Assembly: GCF_014287515.2 (NCBI RefSeq) | Contig: NZ_CP092473.1 | Coordinates: forward strand, 2,011,001 to 2,075,000 | Length of the DNA stretch: 64,000 bases | Direction: 5' to 3' | Source of the DNA: Roseburia rectibacter | Lineage (GTDB): Bacteria; Bacillota; Clostridia; Lachnospirales; Lachnospiraceae | Shown here: in pieces, positions 45,071 through 54,058 of the stretch | Layout: each line of letters begins with the position of its first letter | Numbering within the stretch: position 1 is the stretch's first letter | The notes under the pieces: model-generated | The model's database searches: none | What the model saw: only the letters and a program-made list of their open reading frames with translations | What the model was told of the DNA's origin: nothing | Made by a program: the position numbers and the translations under genes

Positions 45071-45269
45071 TCAAAAACGGCCTGGGATGTGCGACACCCT
45101 ACATTTTTGAACCTACATTTACTTTTATGGGATTCTTATATTCGAAGGCAGATGTCAAGCCATCAGTACTTCAGTACATGAGCAGTGGAAGACAGAAACC
45201 GACGTGCGGTTACCCACCTAGCGGTCGCTAGGAGTCAAAAACGTAGGAAACGGCATTTTGGGTTTTTGA
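45071..45269 (+). ncRNA. ssrS: 6S RNA
   Basis: This non-coding region carries the Firmicute 6S RNA layout. Near the 5' end is GGCCTGGGATGTGCGACACC followed by CTACATTTTTGAACCTACAT. Near the 3' end is GTGCGGTTACCCACCTAGC, then CTAGGAGTCAAAAACGTAGG. The outer closing stem is TCAAAAAC (45071-45078) with GTTTTTGA (45262-45269). 6S RNA mimics an open promoter and holds the housekeeping RNA polymerase. I recognise it from the CCTGG...GTTACCCACCTA pattern, without a covariance search. The exact 3' end could be a few bases earlier. Confidence 0.8.
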
Positions 45270-45432
45270 CAAAAGATCATAAGGTACAGAAGATTTTTTA
45301 GTACAGAAGAGATGAAGAGTACAAAAGAAAATTTGATGTACAGAAGAATATTTGGCATACAGATGAAAAAAATCTGCTATACAAAAGAATATTTAAAATA
45401 CAAAAGAACTTTTGTTTTCGGACAAAAGATCA
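45268..45432 (+). repeat. degenerate ~17-22 bp tandem array (core TACARAAGA)
   Basis: Nine spaced copies of a (T)ACARAAGA core occur, starting at 45268, 45285, 45302, 45320, 45339, 45358, 45380, 45399 and 45421, at intervals of 17 to 22 nt. The first and last share an identical 12-mer, GACAAAAGATCA. All copies lie on one strand, directly after the 6S RNA and before a hairpin terminator. There is no credible ORF; the one that spans it encodes only the repeat. Function is unknown. Confidence 0.7.
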
Positions 45433-45434
45433 GG

Positions 45435-45468
45435 GAAGCTGCTTTGAAATATAAGCAGCTTCTTTTGT
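45435..45468 (+). terminator. hairpin terminator after the repeat array
   Basis: GAAGCTGCTT (45435-45444) pairs perfectly with AAGCAGCTTC (45453-45462) and is followed by TTTTGT. Confidence 0.75.
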
Positions 45469-45519
45469 GCAATAAAATGACAGAAATTATATGTATTTGG
45501 TACAGAAACGGGGCTCAAC

Positions 45520-47775
45520 GTGAAAAAAAGAAATATACCTAAAATTTCAGCAGTCATACTGGGAGTTTTAATTTGTGTTTTTATAGGTGTACTTATAAAC
45601 AAACTGAAAGAGAATTATGATCCGGAAGTTTTTTCGGAAGATTATATCAGTATTGATGAAGTAAAACAGGAACTGGCTTTTACCGTGTATTCAAAGGATG
45701 AATGGGACGACTGGTTTTCAGACAGGAAACAGGAGTATCTGACACAGTCAGTGCTGGATGAACTGTTAAAAAAACTGGGTGTTTCAGAACAGATTGATTT
45801 TGTGGTAAAAAGAAAAAACTCAGCCATCCCGCGTACAGAATGGAATCAGATATATGAGCAGATACTTGGATTTCTTGATATGGAACAGAGCGTGACAAAA
45901 GAGTCTTTGCTTGTGTTAAATAGTCTGGAGCTGGATGATCAGACGGTTCTTGTAACGAATCAGGGTGACTATTATACCAGATTACAAAATACATATTTTA
46001 CAAACTGGATGGCATATGAGATTTATATAAGAGAGAATCAGTGCATTGGCATTGCACAGGTATCCAGACAGGGACAAACGGTCGAGAATGTATATTTAAA
46101 ATCCTGCCAGAGGGAACAAATCTGTTTTTTATTTGCCGGTGCAGTTTATGAAATAGAATTGAACGATGATCAGATATCCTGCGAACCGGGAGTCTGTGAC
46201 CTCGTATTTACGGATGGTACGCTTACTGCAATCAAGACAAAACAGGATTTTATACAGGGGCAGATGTTGTCTTATGATGATTCTGAGATTGAGATAGAAG
46301 ATTATGGAAGAATCCACCATAATGGAAAACTTCCGGTTTATCAGACTTATGGCGATGTGTCTGAAAAATCGATATCGGATGTTGTTTTAGGTAACATGGA
46401 TGTTGCTTATGTAACAGCAGGGAAGGAAGTCTGTGCGATCCTTATTCTACAGCCTGCTGATATAAAAAATATCCGGGTTCTTCTTTTAGCGGATGATGGT
46501 ACAAATGTCCGGAAAGATATATATTTAAAATGTTCTGTGAAAGCTGTAGTGACCTGTGGCGATGAAACAAAAAATACAGAACCGGATGAACTTCTTCACC
46601 CTGCGGATGCATTGACAGATACCTCTGGAAAAACTTATGTTTTGAAGCCGGAAACGGAAGATGGACGGATCTATCTGTGTGACCAGAATGGGACAGCTAC
46701 GTCAAATGGCTATTTTGGAACGATCGAGGTGAGAAATACAGAGAATGGGTATACGGTCGTGAATGAGCTGCCATTAGAAGAATATTTATCTGCGGTTGTG
46801 CCAAGTGAAATGCCGTCAAATTTTTCGGCAGAGGCATTAAAGGCACAGGCGGTATGTGCGCGCAGTTACGCTTATATACAGCTTATGCGGGCAGATCTTG
46901 CGGCATACGGAGCGCATATCAATGACAGTACATCTTATCAGGTTTACAATAAAGTGGAGCAGACCAAGGAGTCCGTTGCGGCTGTCGATGCAACATGTGA
47001 TCAGGTGATGACCTGGATGGGAAAGGTTGTGGAGGCATATTATTTCTCTACATCAATGGGGTATACAGATACGGCAGAAATCTGGAATGTGGATGATCCT
47101 GCTGATTATGGATATCTGAAAAAAACATGTTTAAATCAGACGGATGCCGGGATGGACTTATCGGATGAAACAACATTTACCCGGTATATTAAGGGCAACG
47201 CGGATGGATATGATAGTGATATCCGTTATTACAGGTGGTCTGCAACAGCAGATTTATCGGATAAAACGGAACAGGTAAATGAGATCTTATCAGCAAGACA
47301 TTCCATTTCACCCCAAAATGTGTTATATTATGAATCTGACGGCACAACAGAGATGGATGTTTCTGATGCCGGAAAGAAAATGGGAGACATTACCGGAATG
47401 TCAGTGGAAGCAAGAAGTGGTTCCGGTTCGATCCTTACATTGAATCTTGCTTATGAACATGGTGTTGTAAAAGTAAAGACAGAATACAATATTCGTAAGA
47501 TTCTTGGCTGTATGATCGAAAAAATAGTCTATGCAGATGCAACGGAATCAGAAAATATGACGATGCTGCCAAGTGCATTTTCAACGATCGAAAAGCAGGA
47601 AGACGGAACCTATCTGTTATCCGGCGGGGGTTATGGTCATGGACTTGGCATGAGCCAGAATGGCGCAAATGGAATGGCAAAAGCCGGTATGAATTATCTG
47701 GATATCTTAAATTATTTTTATCAGGATATTAAAATAGAGACAATCGGAGAGATGGAAGGAAAAAAGACATTATGA
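45520..47775 (+). CDS. SpoIID/LytB-domain protein (membrane-anchored)
   Basis: This is a 751-residue protein with one N-terminal anchor (ISAVILGVLICVFIGVLI). The C-terminal SpoIID domain spans about 415-740, with ELPLEEYLSAVVPSEMP, ALKAQAVCARSYAYIQ and GGGYGHGLGMSQNGANGMA. SpoIID enzymes are lytic transglycosylases that cut peptidoglycan. The ~380 residues between the anchor and this domain match nothing I recognise and may be a regulatory extracellular part. Start is GTG at 45520. The gene overlaps the next by 4 nt (ATGA). It is much longer than sporulation SpoIID (~340), so it is more likely a general cell-wall enzyme. Confidence 0.85.
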   Translation: MKKRNIPKISAVILGVLICVFIGVLINKLKENYDPEVFSEDYISIDEVKQELAFTVYSKDEWDDWFSDRKQEYLTQSVLDELLKKLGVSEQIDFVVKRKNSAIPRTEWNQIYEQILGFLDMEQSVTKESLLVLNSLELDDQTVLVTNQGDYYTRLQNTYFTNWMAYEIYIRENQCIGIAQVSRQGQTVENVYLKSCQREQICFLFAGAVYEIELNDDQISCEPGVCDLVFTDGTLTAIKTKQDFIQGQMLSYDDSEIEIEDYGRIHHNGKLPVYQTYGDVSEKSISDVVLGNMDVAYVTAGKEVCAILILQPADIKNIRVLLLADDGTNVRKDIYLKCSVKAVVTCGDETKNTEPDELLHPADALTDTSGKTYVLKPETEDGRIYLCDQNGTATSNGYFGTIEVRNTENGYTVVNELPLEEYLSAVVPSEMPSNFSAEALKAQAVCARSYAYIQLMRADLAAYGAHINDSTSYQVYNKVEQTKESVAAVDATCDQVMTWMGKVVEAYYFSTSMGYTDTAEIWNVDDPADYGYLKKTCLNQTDAGMDLSDETTFTRYIKGNADGYDSDIRYYRWSATADLSDKTEQVNEILSARHSISPQNVLYYESDGTTEMDVSDAGKKMGDITGMSVEARSGSGSILTLNLAYEHGVVKVKTEYNIRKILGCMIEKIVYADATESENMTMLPSAFSTIEKQEDGTYLLSGGGYGHGLGMSQNGANGMAKAGMNYLDILNYFYQDIKIETIGEMEGKKTL

Positions 47776-48629
47776 TCTGGAAGATTATAGGAAATGTCAT
47801 GTCATTTATGGGAAAATGTAAACGGGATAAGATCAACGCATATTCTGCGCAGTCAGCTTTTTTTATTATATTATCGCTGATCCCGTTTCTCATGGTTTTT
47901 TCGTCCCTGTTACAGTATACATCTGTGACGGAGGGGACACTTTTAAAAATTATAGAAAGAGTTATGCCGGAATACATAGCACCGTTTCTTATTTCCCTGA
48001 TCGATGAGGTGTATAACAGATCTGTGGGCATTATTTCCATTACAGCGATCGCGGCTATCTGGTCTGCGGCAAAGGGAGTACAATATATGACCGATGGACT
48101 TAATTCTGTCAATGACCTTGAAGAGACAAGAAACTGGTTTGTGCTGCGCCTCTGGGCAGTCGTTTATACAGTAGTGTTTGTGATCGCGATTATATTTACG
48201 CTGCTTGTAATTATTTTTGGAAATTCGCTTCAGAAACTGGCATCGCAGTATATTCCGTTACTGCGGCATGCTGTGGATCTGCTGTCACATTTTCGAGGTC
48301 TGGTCATGTTAGCAATGCTGATCCTTTTCTTTGATATAATCTTCACTGCACTGCCGAATAAAAAGCTGACCTTTAAAAGCCAGCTTCCGGGAGCTGCGAT
48401 CTGCGGAGTGGCATGGTATGTTTTTTCTATTGGTGTATCTATATATGTGGATTATTTTAATGGTTTTTCCATGTATGGAAGCCTGACAACGATCGCACTT
48501 ATCATGTTGTGGCTTTATTTCTGCATGTATATCATGATGATGTCGGCGGAAGTAAACGTTATTTTCAATGACAGTATCCGGAAGTGGTTGCTCAAAGAGA
48601 AAGAGAAGAAAAAAAGAAAAAACTCTTGA
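47772..48629 (+). CDS. YihY/BrkB-family membrane protein
   Basis: This is a 285-residue membrane protein with about six spans. The family motif begins AYSAQSAFFIILSLIPFL (here with the leading segment DKINAYSAQSAFF). NGFSMYGSLTTIALIMLWLYF occurs near the end, read as NGFSMYGSLTTIALIML then WLYF. These proteins were once called ribonuclease BN by mistake; the true function is unknown, with transport or envelope roles suggested. Start and stop overlap the SpoIID-domain gene, so they are translationally coupled. Confidence 0.9.
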   Translation: MIWKIIGNVMSFMGKCKRDKINAYSAQSAFFIILSLIPFLMVFSSLLQYTSVTEGTLLKIIERVMPEYIAPFLISLIDEVYNRSVGIISITAIAAIWSAAKGVQYMTDGLNSVNDLEETRNWFVLRLWAVVYTVVFVIAIIFTLLVIIFGNSLQKLASQYIPLLRHAVDLLSHFRGLVMLAMLILFFDIIFTALPNKKLTFKSQLPGAAICGVAWYVFSIGVSIYVDYFNGFSMYGSLTTIALIMLWLYFCMYIMMMSAEVNVIFNDSIRKWLLKEKEKKKRKNS

Positions 48630-48654
48630 ACTAATAAATTGCCTGTGCTACAAT
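48626..48654 (+). promoter_or_regulatory. promoter of the pheST T-box transcript
   Basis: TTGAAC at 48626-48631 overlaps the stop codon of the YihY gene. It is followed by 17 nt and TACAAT at 48649-48654. Confidence 0.65.
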
Positions 48655-48660
48655 GCAATA

Positions 48661-48922
48661 CAGAGTGAAAAAGAAAAGGCATTGAACGTGATTAGTAGTG
48701 CACTATAATTCTTTCAGAGAGAATGGGTCACCGGCTGAAAACCCATTTAAGACAAGGTAGGAATCGAAGTTCGCACGGGAGCCGCATTTGTGAAATGACA
48801 GTAGCAGATGACGTTTATGCACGTTACGCATGTTAAGAGCTTCCTGCCAGCTACTATGGCAGAAAGAATCAGGGTGGTACCGCGGAATCATTCGTCCCTG
48901 GACGAATGACTCCGCGTTTTTT
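48661..48922 (+). promoter_or_regulatory. T-box leader (Phe) upstream of pheST
   Basis: This is a tRNA-sensing T-box riboswitch. The conserved T-box sequence AGGGTGGTACCGCG is at 48871-48884. It overlaps the terminator stem GCGGAATCATTCGTCC / GGACGAATGACTCCGC (48881-48916), which is followed by six T's. Stem I has the AGAGAG motif at about 48716. The specifier is probably TTC (Phe) at 48770-48772 in GAAGTTCGC. Uncharged tRNA-Phe would pair with the specifier and TGGT, open the terminator and raise pheST expression. The specifier call rests partly on the downstream genes. Confidence 0.93.
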
Positions 48923-49014
48923 GTTGCTGAAACAAATCCATCACAGGAAATTGTGTCACAAAAATAATTTGTAAGACAAATATCTGAAAGAAATAATGCA
49001 GAATGGAGATTATC

Positions 49015-50034
49015 ATGAAAGAAAAATTGCAGAAAATCAGAGAAGATGCGATCCGTCAGATCGAGGCATCCGGCGATCTGTCAAAATTGAATGATGTGCG
49101 TGTTGCAGTTCTTGGAAAAAAAGGAGAACTGACCGCCGTATTAAAGAGTATGAAAGATGTCAGTCCGGAAGAACGTCCATTAGTCGGACAGCTTGTCAAT
49201 GAGACAAGAGAGAGCATCGAAAAGATCTTAGATGAAACAAAGAAAAAATTAGAGGCAGCAGAGTTAGATGCAAAACTCCGCAGAGAAGTTATTGATGTGA
49301 CACTTCCTGCAAAGAAAAATAATGTCGGACACCGTCATCCAAATACGATCGCATTAGAAGAAGTAGAGCGCATCTTTACCGGAATGGGATACGAAGTAGT
49401 AGAAGGACCGGAAGTAGAGTACGATTATTATAACTTTGAGGCACTTAATATCCCGGCAAACCATCCGGCAAAAGACGAACAGGATACTTTCTATATCAAT
49501 GACAAGATCGTACTTCGTACACAGACATCTCCGGTACAGGTCCGCGAGATGGAAAAAGGAAAACTCCCGATCCGTATGATCGCACCGGGCCGTGTATTCC
49601 GTGCAGATGAGGTAGATGCGACACATTCTCCGTCTTTCCATCAGATCGAAGGACTTGTTGTTGACAAAAACATTACGTTTTCTGATTTAAAGGGAACACT
49701 TGCAGAGTTTGCAAAACAGTTATTTGGGCAGGACACAAAGGTAAAATTCCGTCCGCATCACTTCCCATTTACAGAACCGTCCGCAGAGATGGATGTAACC
49801 TGTTTTAAATGTGGCGGTAAAGGATGCCGTTTCTGTAAAGGAGAAGGCTGGATCGAGATCTTAGGCTGTGGTATGGTACATCCGCGTGTACTGCGCATGA
49901 GCGGTATTGATCCGGAAGAATACTCAGGATTTGCATTCGGTATCGGATTAGAGCGTATTGCACTGCTCAAATATGAGATCGACGATATGCGTCTGCTCTA
50001 TGAAAATGATCAGAGATTTTTAAATCAGTTCTAG
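49015..50034 (+). CDS. pheS: phenylalanine--tRNA ligase alpha subunit
   Basis: This is a 339-residue catalytic subunit of the (alpha-beta)2 synthetase. An N-terminal coiled coil is followed by class II motifs: [17 protein letters not shown] at motif 1, [14 protein letters not shown] and [20 protein letters not shown] at motif 2, and [16 protein letters not shown] at motif 3. A zinc-type [17 protein letters not shown] insert before motif 3 is present in some Firmicutes. The ATG at 49015 has GGAG 6 nt upstream; the in-frame ATG at 49003 overlaps the ribosome site and is rejected. Confidence 0.97.
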   Translation: MKEKLQKIREDAIRQIEASGDLSKLNDVRVAVLGKKGELTAVLKSMKDVSPEERPLVGQLVNETRESIEKILDETKKKLEAAELDAKLRREVIDVTLPAKKNNVGHRHPNTIALEEVERIFTGMGYEVVEGPEVEYDYYNFEALNIPANHPAKDEQDTFYINDKIVLRTQTSPVQVREMEKGKLPIRMIAPGRVFRADEVDATHSPSFHQIEGLVVDKNITFSDLKGTLAEFAKQLFGQDTKVKFRPHHFPFTEPSAEMDVTCFKCGGKGCRFCKGEGWIEILGCGMVHPRVLRMSGIDPEEYSGFAFGIGLERIALLKYEIDDMRLLYENDQRFLNQF

Positions 50035-50059
50035 GAAAAAGATAGGAGAATATAGCATT

Positions 50060-52477
50060 ATGAATACTTCATTAAAATGGATCAAAGATTTAGTTCCTGG
50101 TCTTGACTGTACACCACAGGAATATATGGATGCCATGACTTTATCCGGCTCTAAAGTAGAAGGATATGAGAACATGGATGAGGATCTTGATAAAATTGTG
50201 ATCGGACAGGTAAAGAGCATTGAAAAACATCCGGATGCAGATAAACTTGTCATCTGTCAGGTAGATATCGGAACAGAGACGATCCAGATCGTAACAGGAG
50301 CTCCAAATGTAACTGAAGGCTGCAAAGTGCCGGTCGTATTAGATGGCGGAAAAGTTGCAGGCGGTCATGACGGAAGCAAGACTGAGGGCGGTATTAAGAT
50401 CAAAAAAGGAAAACTGCGCGGTGTGGAGTCAAACGGTATGATGTGCTCGATCGAGGAACTCGGTTCTAACAGAGATATGTTCCCGCTTGCACCGGAAAAT
50501 GGTTTATATATTCTGCCGGAAGATGCTCCGGTCGGAGAAAATGCAGTAAGTTATCTGGGATTGGATGATACGGTTGTTGAGTATGAGATCACTTCAAACC
50601 GTGTAGACTGTTTTTCCATTCTTGGTATTGCGCGAGAAGCTGCAGCTACATTCGGAAAAGAATTTGTTCCTCCGGTTGTGCCAGAAACAGGTAACAATGA
50701 AGATGTCAACGATTACATCAAAGTATCTGTAAAGGATGACAAACTCTGCTCCCGTTACACCGCAAGAGTTGTAAAGAATATCAAGATCGCACCGTCACCG
50801 GAATGGATGCAGTGCAGACTGCGTGCGCAGGGAATCCGCCCGATCAATAACATTGTAGATATCACAAACTATGTGATGGAAGAGTATGGACAGCCGATGC
50901 ATGCCTATGACCTTGACACGATCGAGGATAGAGAGATCGTTGTGAGACGCGCTGCAAAGGGTGAGCAGTTTGTGACTTTAGACGGTCAGGAACGCACTTT
51001 AGATGATTCTGTACTGATGATCTGTGATGGAAAGAAAGCCATCGGTATTGCAGGTATCATGGGTGGAGAAAATTCCATGATCACAGACAATGTAAAAACA
51101 ATGCTGTTTGAGGCTGCATGTTTCGATGGAACAAACATCCGTCTGTCCGGAAGAAAGATCGGTCTGCGTACCGATGCTTCCGCAAAATTTGAAAAAGGAT
51201 TAGATCCGAATACAGCGATCGAAGCAATGAACCGTGCATGCCAGCTCATCGAGGAGCTTGGTGCCGGAGAAGTTGTCGGCGGCGTTGTGGATGTTTACCC
51301 GAATGTCAAAGGGGATAAACGTATTCCATTCGAGCCGGAGAAATACAACAAACTTCTTGGAACGGACATTGCAAAAGAGACAATGCTGGCTTATTTCTCA
51401 AAGATCGACCTCGGCTATGATCCGGCTTCGAATGAAGTGATCGTTCCATCCTGGAGACAGGACTTAGAGTGTGACGCCGACCTTGCAGAGGAAGTGGCAA
51501 GATTCTTCGGTTATGACAAGATTCCGACCACACTGCCAAGCGGTGAAGCTACCACAGGAAAACTTACCTTCAAACTCCGTATTGAGGCAGTAGCAAGAGA
51601 GATCGCAGAGTTCTGCGGATTTTCACAGGGGATGACGTATTCCTTTGAGAGCCCGAAAGTATACGATAAATTATTATTGCCACAGGATTCACCGCTCCGC
51701 AAAGCGGTTGTGATCAGCAATCCGCTCGGAGAGGATTTCTCTATCATGAGAACGGTTTCCTTAAATGGTATGCTGACATCACTTTCCACAAACTTTAACC
51801 GCAGAAATAAAAATGTGCGTTTATACGAGCTTGGAAATATTTATCTGCCAAAACAGGTACCTGTAACAGAGCTGCCGGAAGAGCGCATGCAGTTTACACT
51901 TGGTATGTACGGAGAGGGTGACTTCTTTACCATGAAAGGTGTGATCGAGGAATTTCTCTACAAAGCAGGCATGAAGCTGAAACCGGAATATGATCCAGAA
52001 TCCGGAAAACCGTTCTTACATCCGGGACGTCAGGCAAATGTTGTCTATGATGGTACCGTGATCGGTTATCTCGGAGAGGTTCATCCGACGGTTGCTGCAA
52101 ATTATGCGATCAAAGAGCGTGTTTATGTGGCAGTACTAGATATGCCGGAGATCGTATCCCGCGCATCTTTCGACCACAAGTATGAAGGAATCGCTAAATT
52201 CCCGGCTGCAACCAGAGACATTTCCATGGTTGTTCCGAAGAAAGTGCTTGCCGGTGATATTGAGAAGATTTTTGATGAAAAAGGCGGCCAGTTCTTAGAG
52301 AAATATGATCTGTTTGATATCTATGAGGGAGCACAGATCAAACCGGGATATAAATCAATCGCATATTCTTTATCTTTCCGTGCAAAGGACAGAAACTTAG
52401 AGGATGCCGATATTACCGGTGCAATGGATAGGATTGTAAATGCACTTGAGCGTGTCGGTGCTGAATTAAGAAAATAA
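50060..52477 (+). CDS. pheT: phenylalanine--tRNA ligase beta subunit
   Basis: This is the 805-residue partner of PheS. It has the tRNA-binding OB domain (about 40-155, GQVKSIEKHPDADKLVICQV), B3/B4 editing (around NRVDCFSILGIAREAA and NIVDITNYVMEEYGQPMHAYD), B5, and the C-terminal anticodon-binding FDX-ACB domain (KFPAATRDISMVV). GATAGGAG precedes the ATG, and pheS is 25 nt upstream under the same T-box. Confidence 0.97.
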   Translation: MNTSLKWIKDLVPGLDCTPQEYMDAMTLSGSKVEGYENMDEDLDKIVIGQVKSIEKHPDADKLVICQVDIGTETIQIVTGAPNVTEGCKVPVVLDGGKVAGGHDGSKTEGGIKIKKGKLRGVESNGMMCSIEELGSNRDMFPLAPENGLYILPEDAPVGENAVSYLGLDDTVVEYEITSNRVDCFSILGIAREAAATFGKEFVPPVVPETGNNEDVNDYIKVSVKDDKLCSRYTARVVKNIKIAPSPEWMQCRLRAQGIRPINNIVDITNYVMEEYGQPMHAYDLDTIEDREIVVRRAAKGEQFVTLDGQERTLDDSVLMICDGKKAIGIAGIMGGENSMITDNVKTMLFEAACFDGTNIRLSGRKIGLRTDASAKFEKGLDPNTAIEAMNRACQLIEELGAGEVVGGVVDVYPNVKGDKRIPFEPEKYNKLLGTDIAKETMLAYFSKIDLGYDPASNEVIVPSWRQDLECDADLAEEVARFFGYDKIPTTLPSGEATTGKLTFKLRIEAVAREIAEFCGFSQGMTYSFESPKVYDKLLLPQDSPLRKAVVISNPLGEDFSIMRTVSLNGMLTSLSTNFNRRNKNVRLYELGNIYLPKQVPVTELPEERMQFTLGMYGEGDFFTMKGVIEEFLYKAGMKLKPEYDPESGKPFLHPGRQANVVYDGTVIGYLGEVHPTVAANYAIKERVYVAVLDMPEIVSRASFDHKYEGIAKFPAATRDISMVVPKKVLAGDIEKIFDEKGGQFLEKYDLFDIYEGAQIKPGYKSIAYSLSFRAKDRNLEDADITGAMDRIVNALERVGAELRK

Positions 52478-52503
52478 AACAAAAAGCATATGCATGTAAG
52501 TAG

Positions 52504-52538
52504 TGCCTGATCCGGTTTTCTGCCGGATCAGGTATTTG
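52504..52538 (+). terminator. hairpin after pheT
   Basis: CCTGATCCGG pairs with CCGGATCAGG around TTTTCTG (about 52506-52532). Only a weak T-tract follows, so readthrough into queA is likely. Confidence 0.6.
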
Positions 52539-52561
52539 TAGTATATTGAATGAGGATTATC

Positions 52562-53599
52562 ATGGATGTAAAAGATTTTTATTATGACCTGCCACAGGAA
52601 CTGATCGCACAGGACCCGTTAGAGGACCGTTCCAGTTCGCGGCTGATGGTATTGGATAAAAATACCGGTGAAGTGACACATCGTGTTTTTAAGGATATTA
52701 CAGATTATTTAAGACCGGGAGATTGTCTGGTTATTAATAATACGAAGGTAATACCTGCAAGACTTTATGGAGTAAAAGAGGGCACACAGGCAAAGATCGA
52801 GATTCTTTTATTAAAACGTAAAGAGAATGATATCTGGGAAACACTTGTAAAACCAGGAAAAAAATGTAAAGTTGGAACAAAGATCATTTTTGGCGAAGGA
52901 CTGCTGATCGGTGAGGTTATTGATATTGTTGAAGAGGGAAACCGGCTGATCCAGTTTCATTATGAAGGGATTTTTGAGGAAATCTTAGACCAGCTTGGAC
53001 AGATGCCGCTGCCGCCTTATATCACACATCAGCTTCAGGATAAAAACCGTTATCAGACGGTATATGCAAAATATGATGGTTCCGCCGCCGCACCGACAGC
53101 AGGACTCCATTTTACACCGGAGCTTTTAAATAAAGTACGGGAAATGGGTGTGGAGATTGCAGAAGTAACACTTCATGTAGGACTCGGTACTTTTCGTCCG
53201 GTCAAAGAAACAGATGTTCTGAAACACCATATGCATTCTGAATTTTACCGGATCGAGCAGTCACAGGCAGATAAGATCAATCATGCAAAGGAAACCGGAC
53301 ATCGTGTCATTGCAGTAGGAACTACCAGTACACGTACTTTGGAGGCAGCTTCGGATGAGAATGGTTTCCTGCGCGAGACAAGCGGGTGGACAGAGATTTT
53401 TATTTATCCGGGGTATCAGTTTAAAGTCATTGATTCTCTGATCACGAATTTTCATCTGCCGGAGTCTACACTTGTGATGTTAGTTTCTGCGTTAGCAGGC
53501 AGAGAGCATGTGTTAAGCGCATATGAGATTGCGGTAAAAGAAAAATACCGTTTCTTTAGTTTTGGGGATGCTATGCTGATCACAGATACCACAGTTTAG
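52562..53599 (+). CDS. queA: S-adenosylmethionine:tRNA ribosyltransferase-isomerase
   Basis: This is a 345-residue enzyme of queuosine synthesis that transfers and isomerises the ribosyl of SAM onto preQ1-tRNA. Family motifs are [63 protein letters not shown] and [15 protein letters not shown]. The start at 52562 has GAGG 6 nt upstream; an in-frame ATG 12 nt earlier overlaps the ribosome site. Confidence 0.97.
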   Translation: MDVKDFYYDLPQELIAQDPLEDRSSSRLMVLDKNTGEVTHRVFKDITDYLRPGDCLVINNTKVIPARLYGVKEGTQAKIEILLLKRKENDIWETLVKPGKKCKVGTKIIFGEGLLIGEVIDIVEEGNRLIQFHYEGIFEEILDQLGQMPLPPYITHQLQDKNRYQTVYAKYDGSAAAPTAGLHFTPELLNKVREMGVEIAEVTLHVGLGTFRPVKETDVLKHHMHSEFYRIEQSQADKINHAKETGHRVIAVGTTSTRTLEAASDENGFLRETSGWTEIFIYPGYQFKVIDSLITNFHLPESTLVMLVSALAGREHVLSAYEIAVKEKYRFFSFGDAMLITDTTV

Positions 53600-53630
53600 G
53601 TGATTTACAAAAGAGAAGGAGTATTATGGA

Positions 53631-53972
53631 ATGGAAGAAAAAAGACATCATAAGCGTTTAAAGATCGACGTTTCCATCCAGTTAGAACGTCTGACAGAAG
53701 ATGGAACAACGACATATGATTATACGCAGGTCGAAGTTACGGATGTTTCGCGTGGTGGAATCGGCTTTTTGTCCAACGAACCTTTGGAAGTTGGGGGATA
53801 TTATAATACTAAGATCCAGATATGGACGAAAGAAGTGTTCGATGCGGTCATCGAAATCGTGCGTAAACAGAAACTGGAGGATGGAACAGACAAATATGGA
53901 GCAACTTTTATAGGCATGTCCGACACGGATGCGATAAAAATTGATATTTATCAGGTGTTTCGTGAAGCATAA
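53631..53972 (+). CDS. PilZ-domain protein (c-di-GMP receptor)
   Basis: This is a 113-residue stand-alone PilZ domain. Both c-di-GMP binding motifs are intact: RxxxR as Arg5-His-His-Lys-Arg9, and (D/N)xSxxG as Asp38-Val-Ser40-Arg-Gly-Gly43. It should bind c-di-GMP and act through a protein partner, for example in motility control. AAGGAG lies 10 nt before this ATG, but only 5 nt before another ATG (53626) in a different frame that encodes just 11 residues. Confidence 0.9.
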   Translation: MEEKRHHKRLKIDVSIQLERLTEDGTTTYDYTQVEVTDVSRGGIGFLSNEPLEVGGYYNTKIQIWTKEVFDAVIEIVRKQKLEDGTDKYGATFIGMSDTDAIKIDIYQVFREA

Positions 53973-54009
53973 GTGTTTCAAGGATGAAGTGATAAGCAAT
54001 ATAATTGAA

Positions 54010-54056
54010 GAGGGCCTGACAGATTATTTTTAAATAATCTGTCAGGCCCTTTTTGA
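54010..54056. terminator. bidirectional terminator between the PilZ gene and the lipoprotein gene
   Basis: A very long stem (about 18 bp, GGGCCTGACAGATTATTT and its complement) ends in T's on the plus strand. It is well placed for the PilZ gene; on the other strand the flank is weaker in T. Confidence 0.85.
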
Positions 54057-54058
54057 GG

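Noticed and set aside
45268..45432. CRISPR array
   Set aside because: Repeat cores are about 9 nt, intervals vary from 17 to 22 nt, and the 'spacers' are related AT-rich sequence; no cas genes.
45312..45542. 76-codon open frame across the tandem array
   Set aside because: It encodes only the translated repeat, lacks a ribosome site and overlaps the GTG start of the SpoIID-domain gene.
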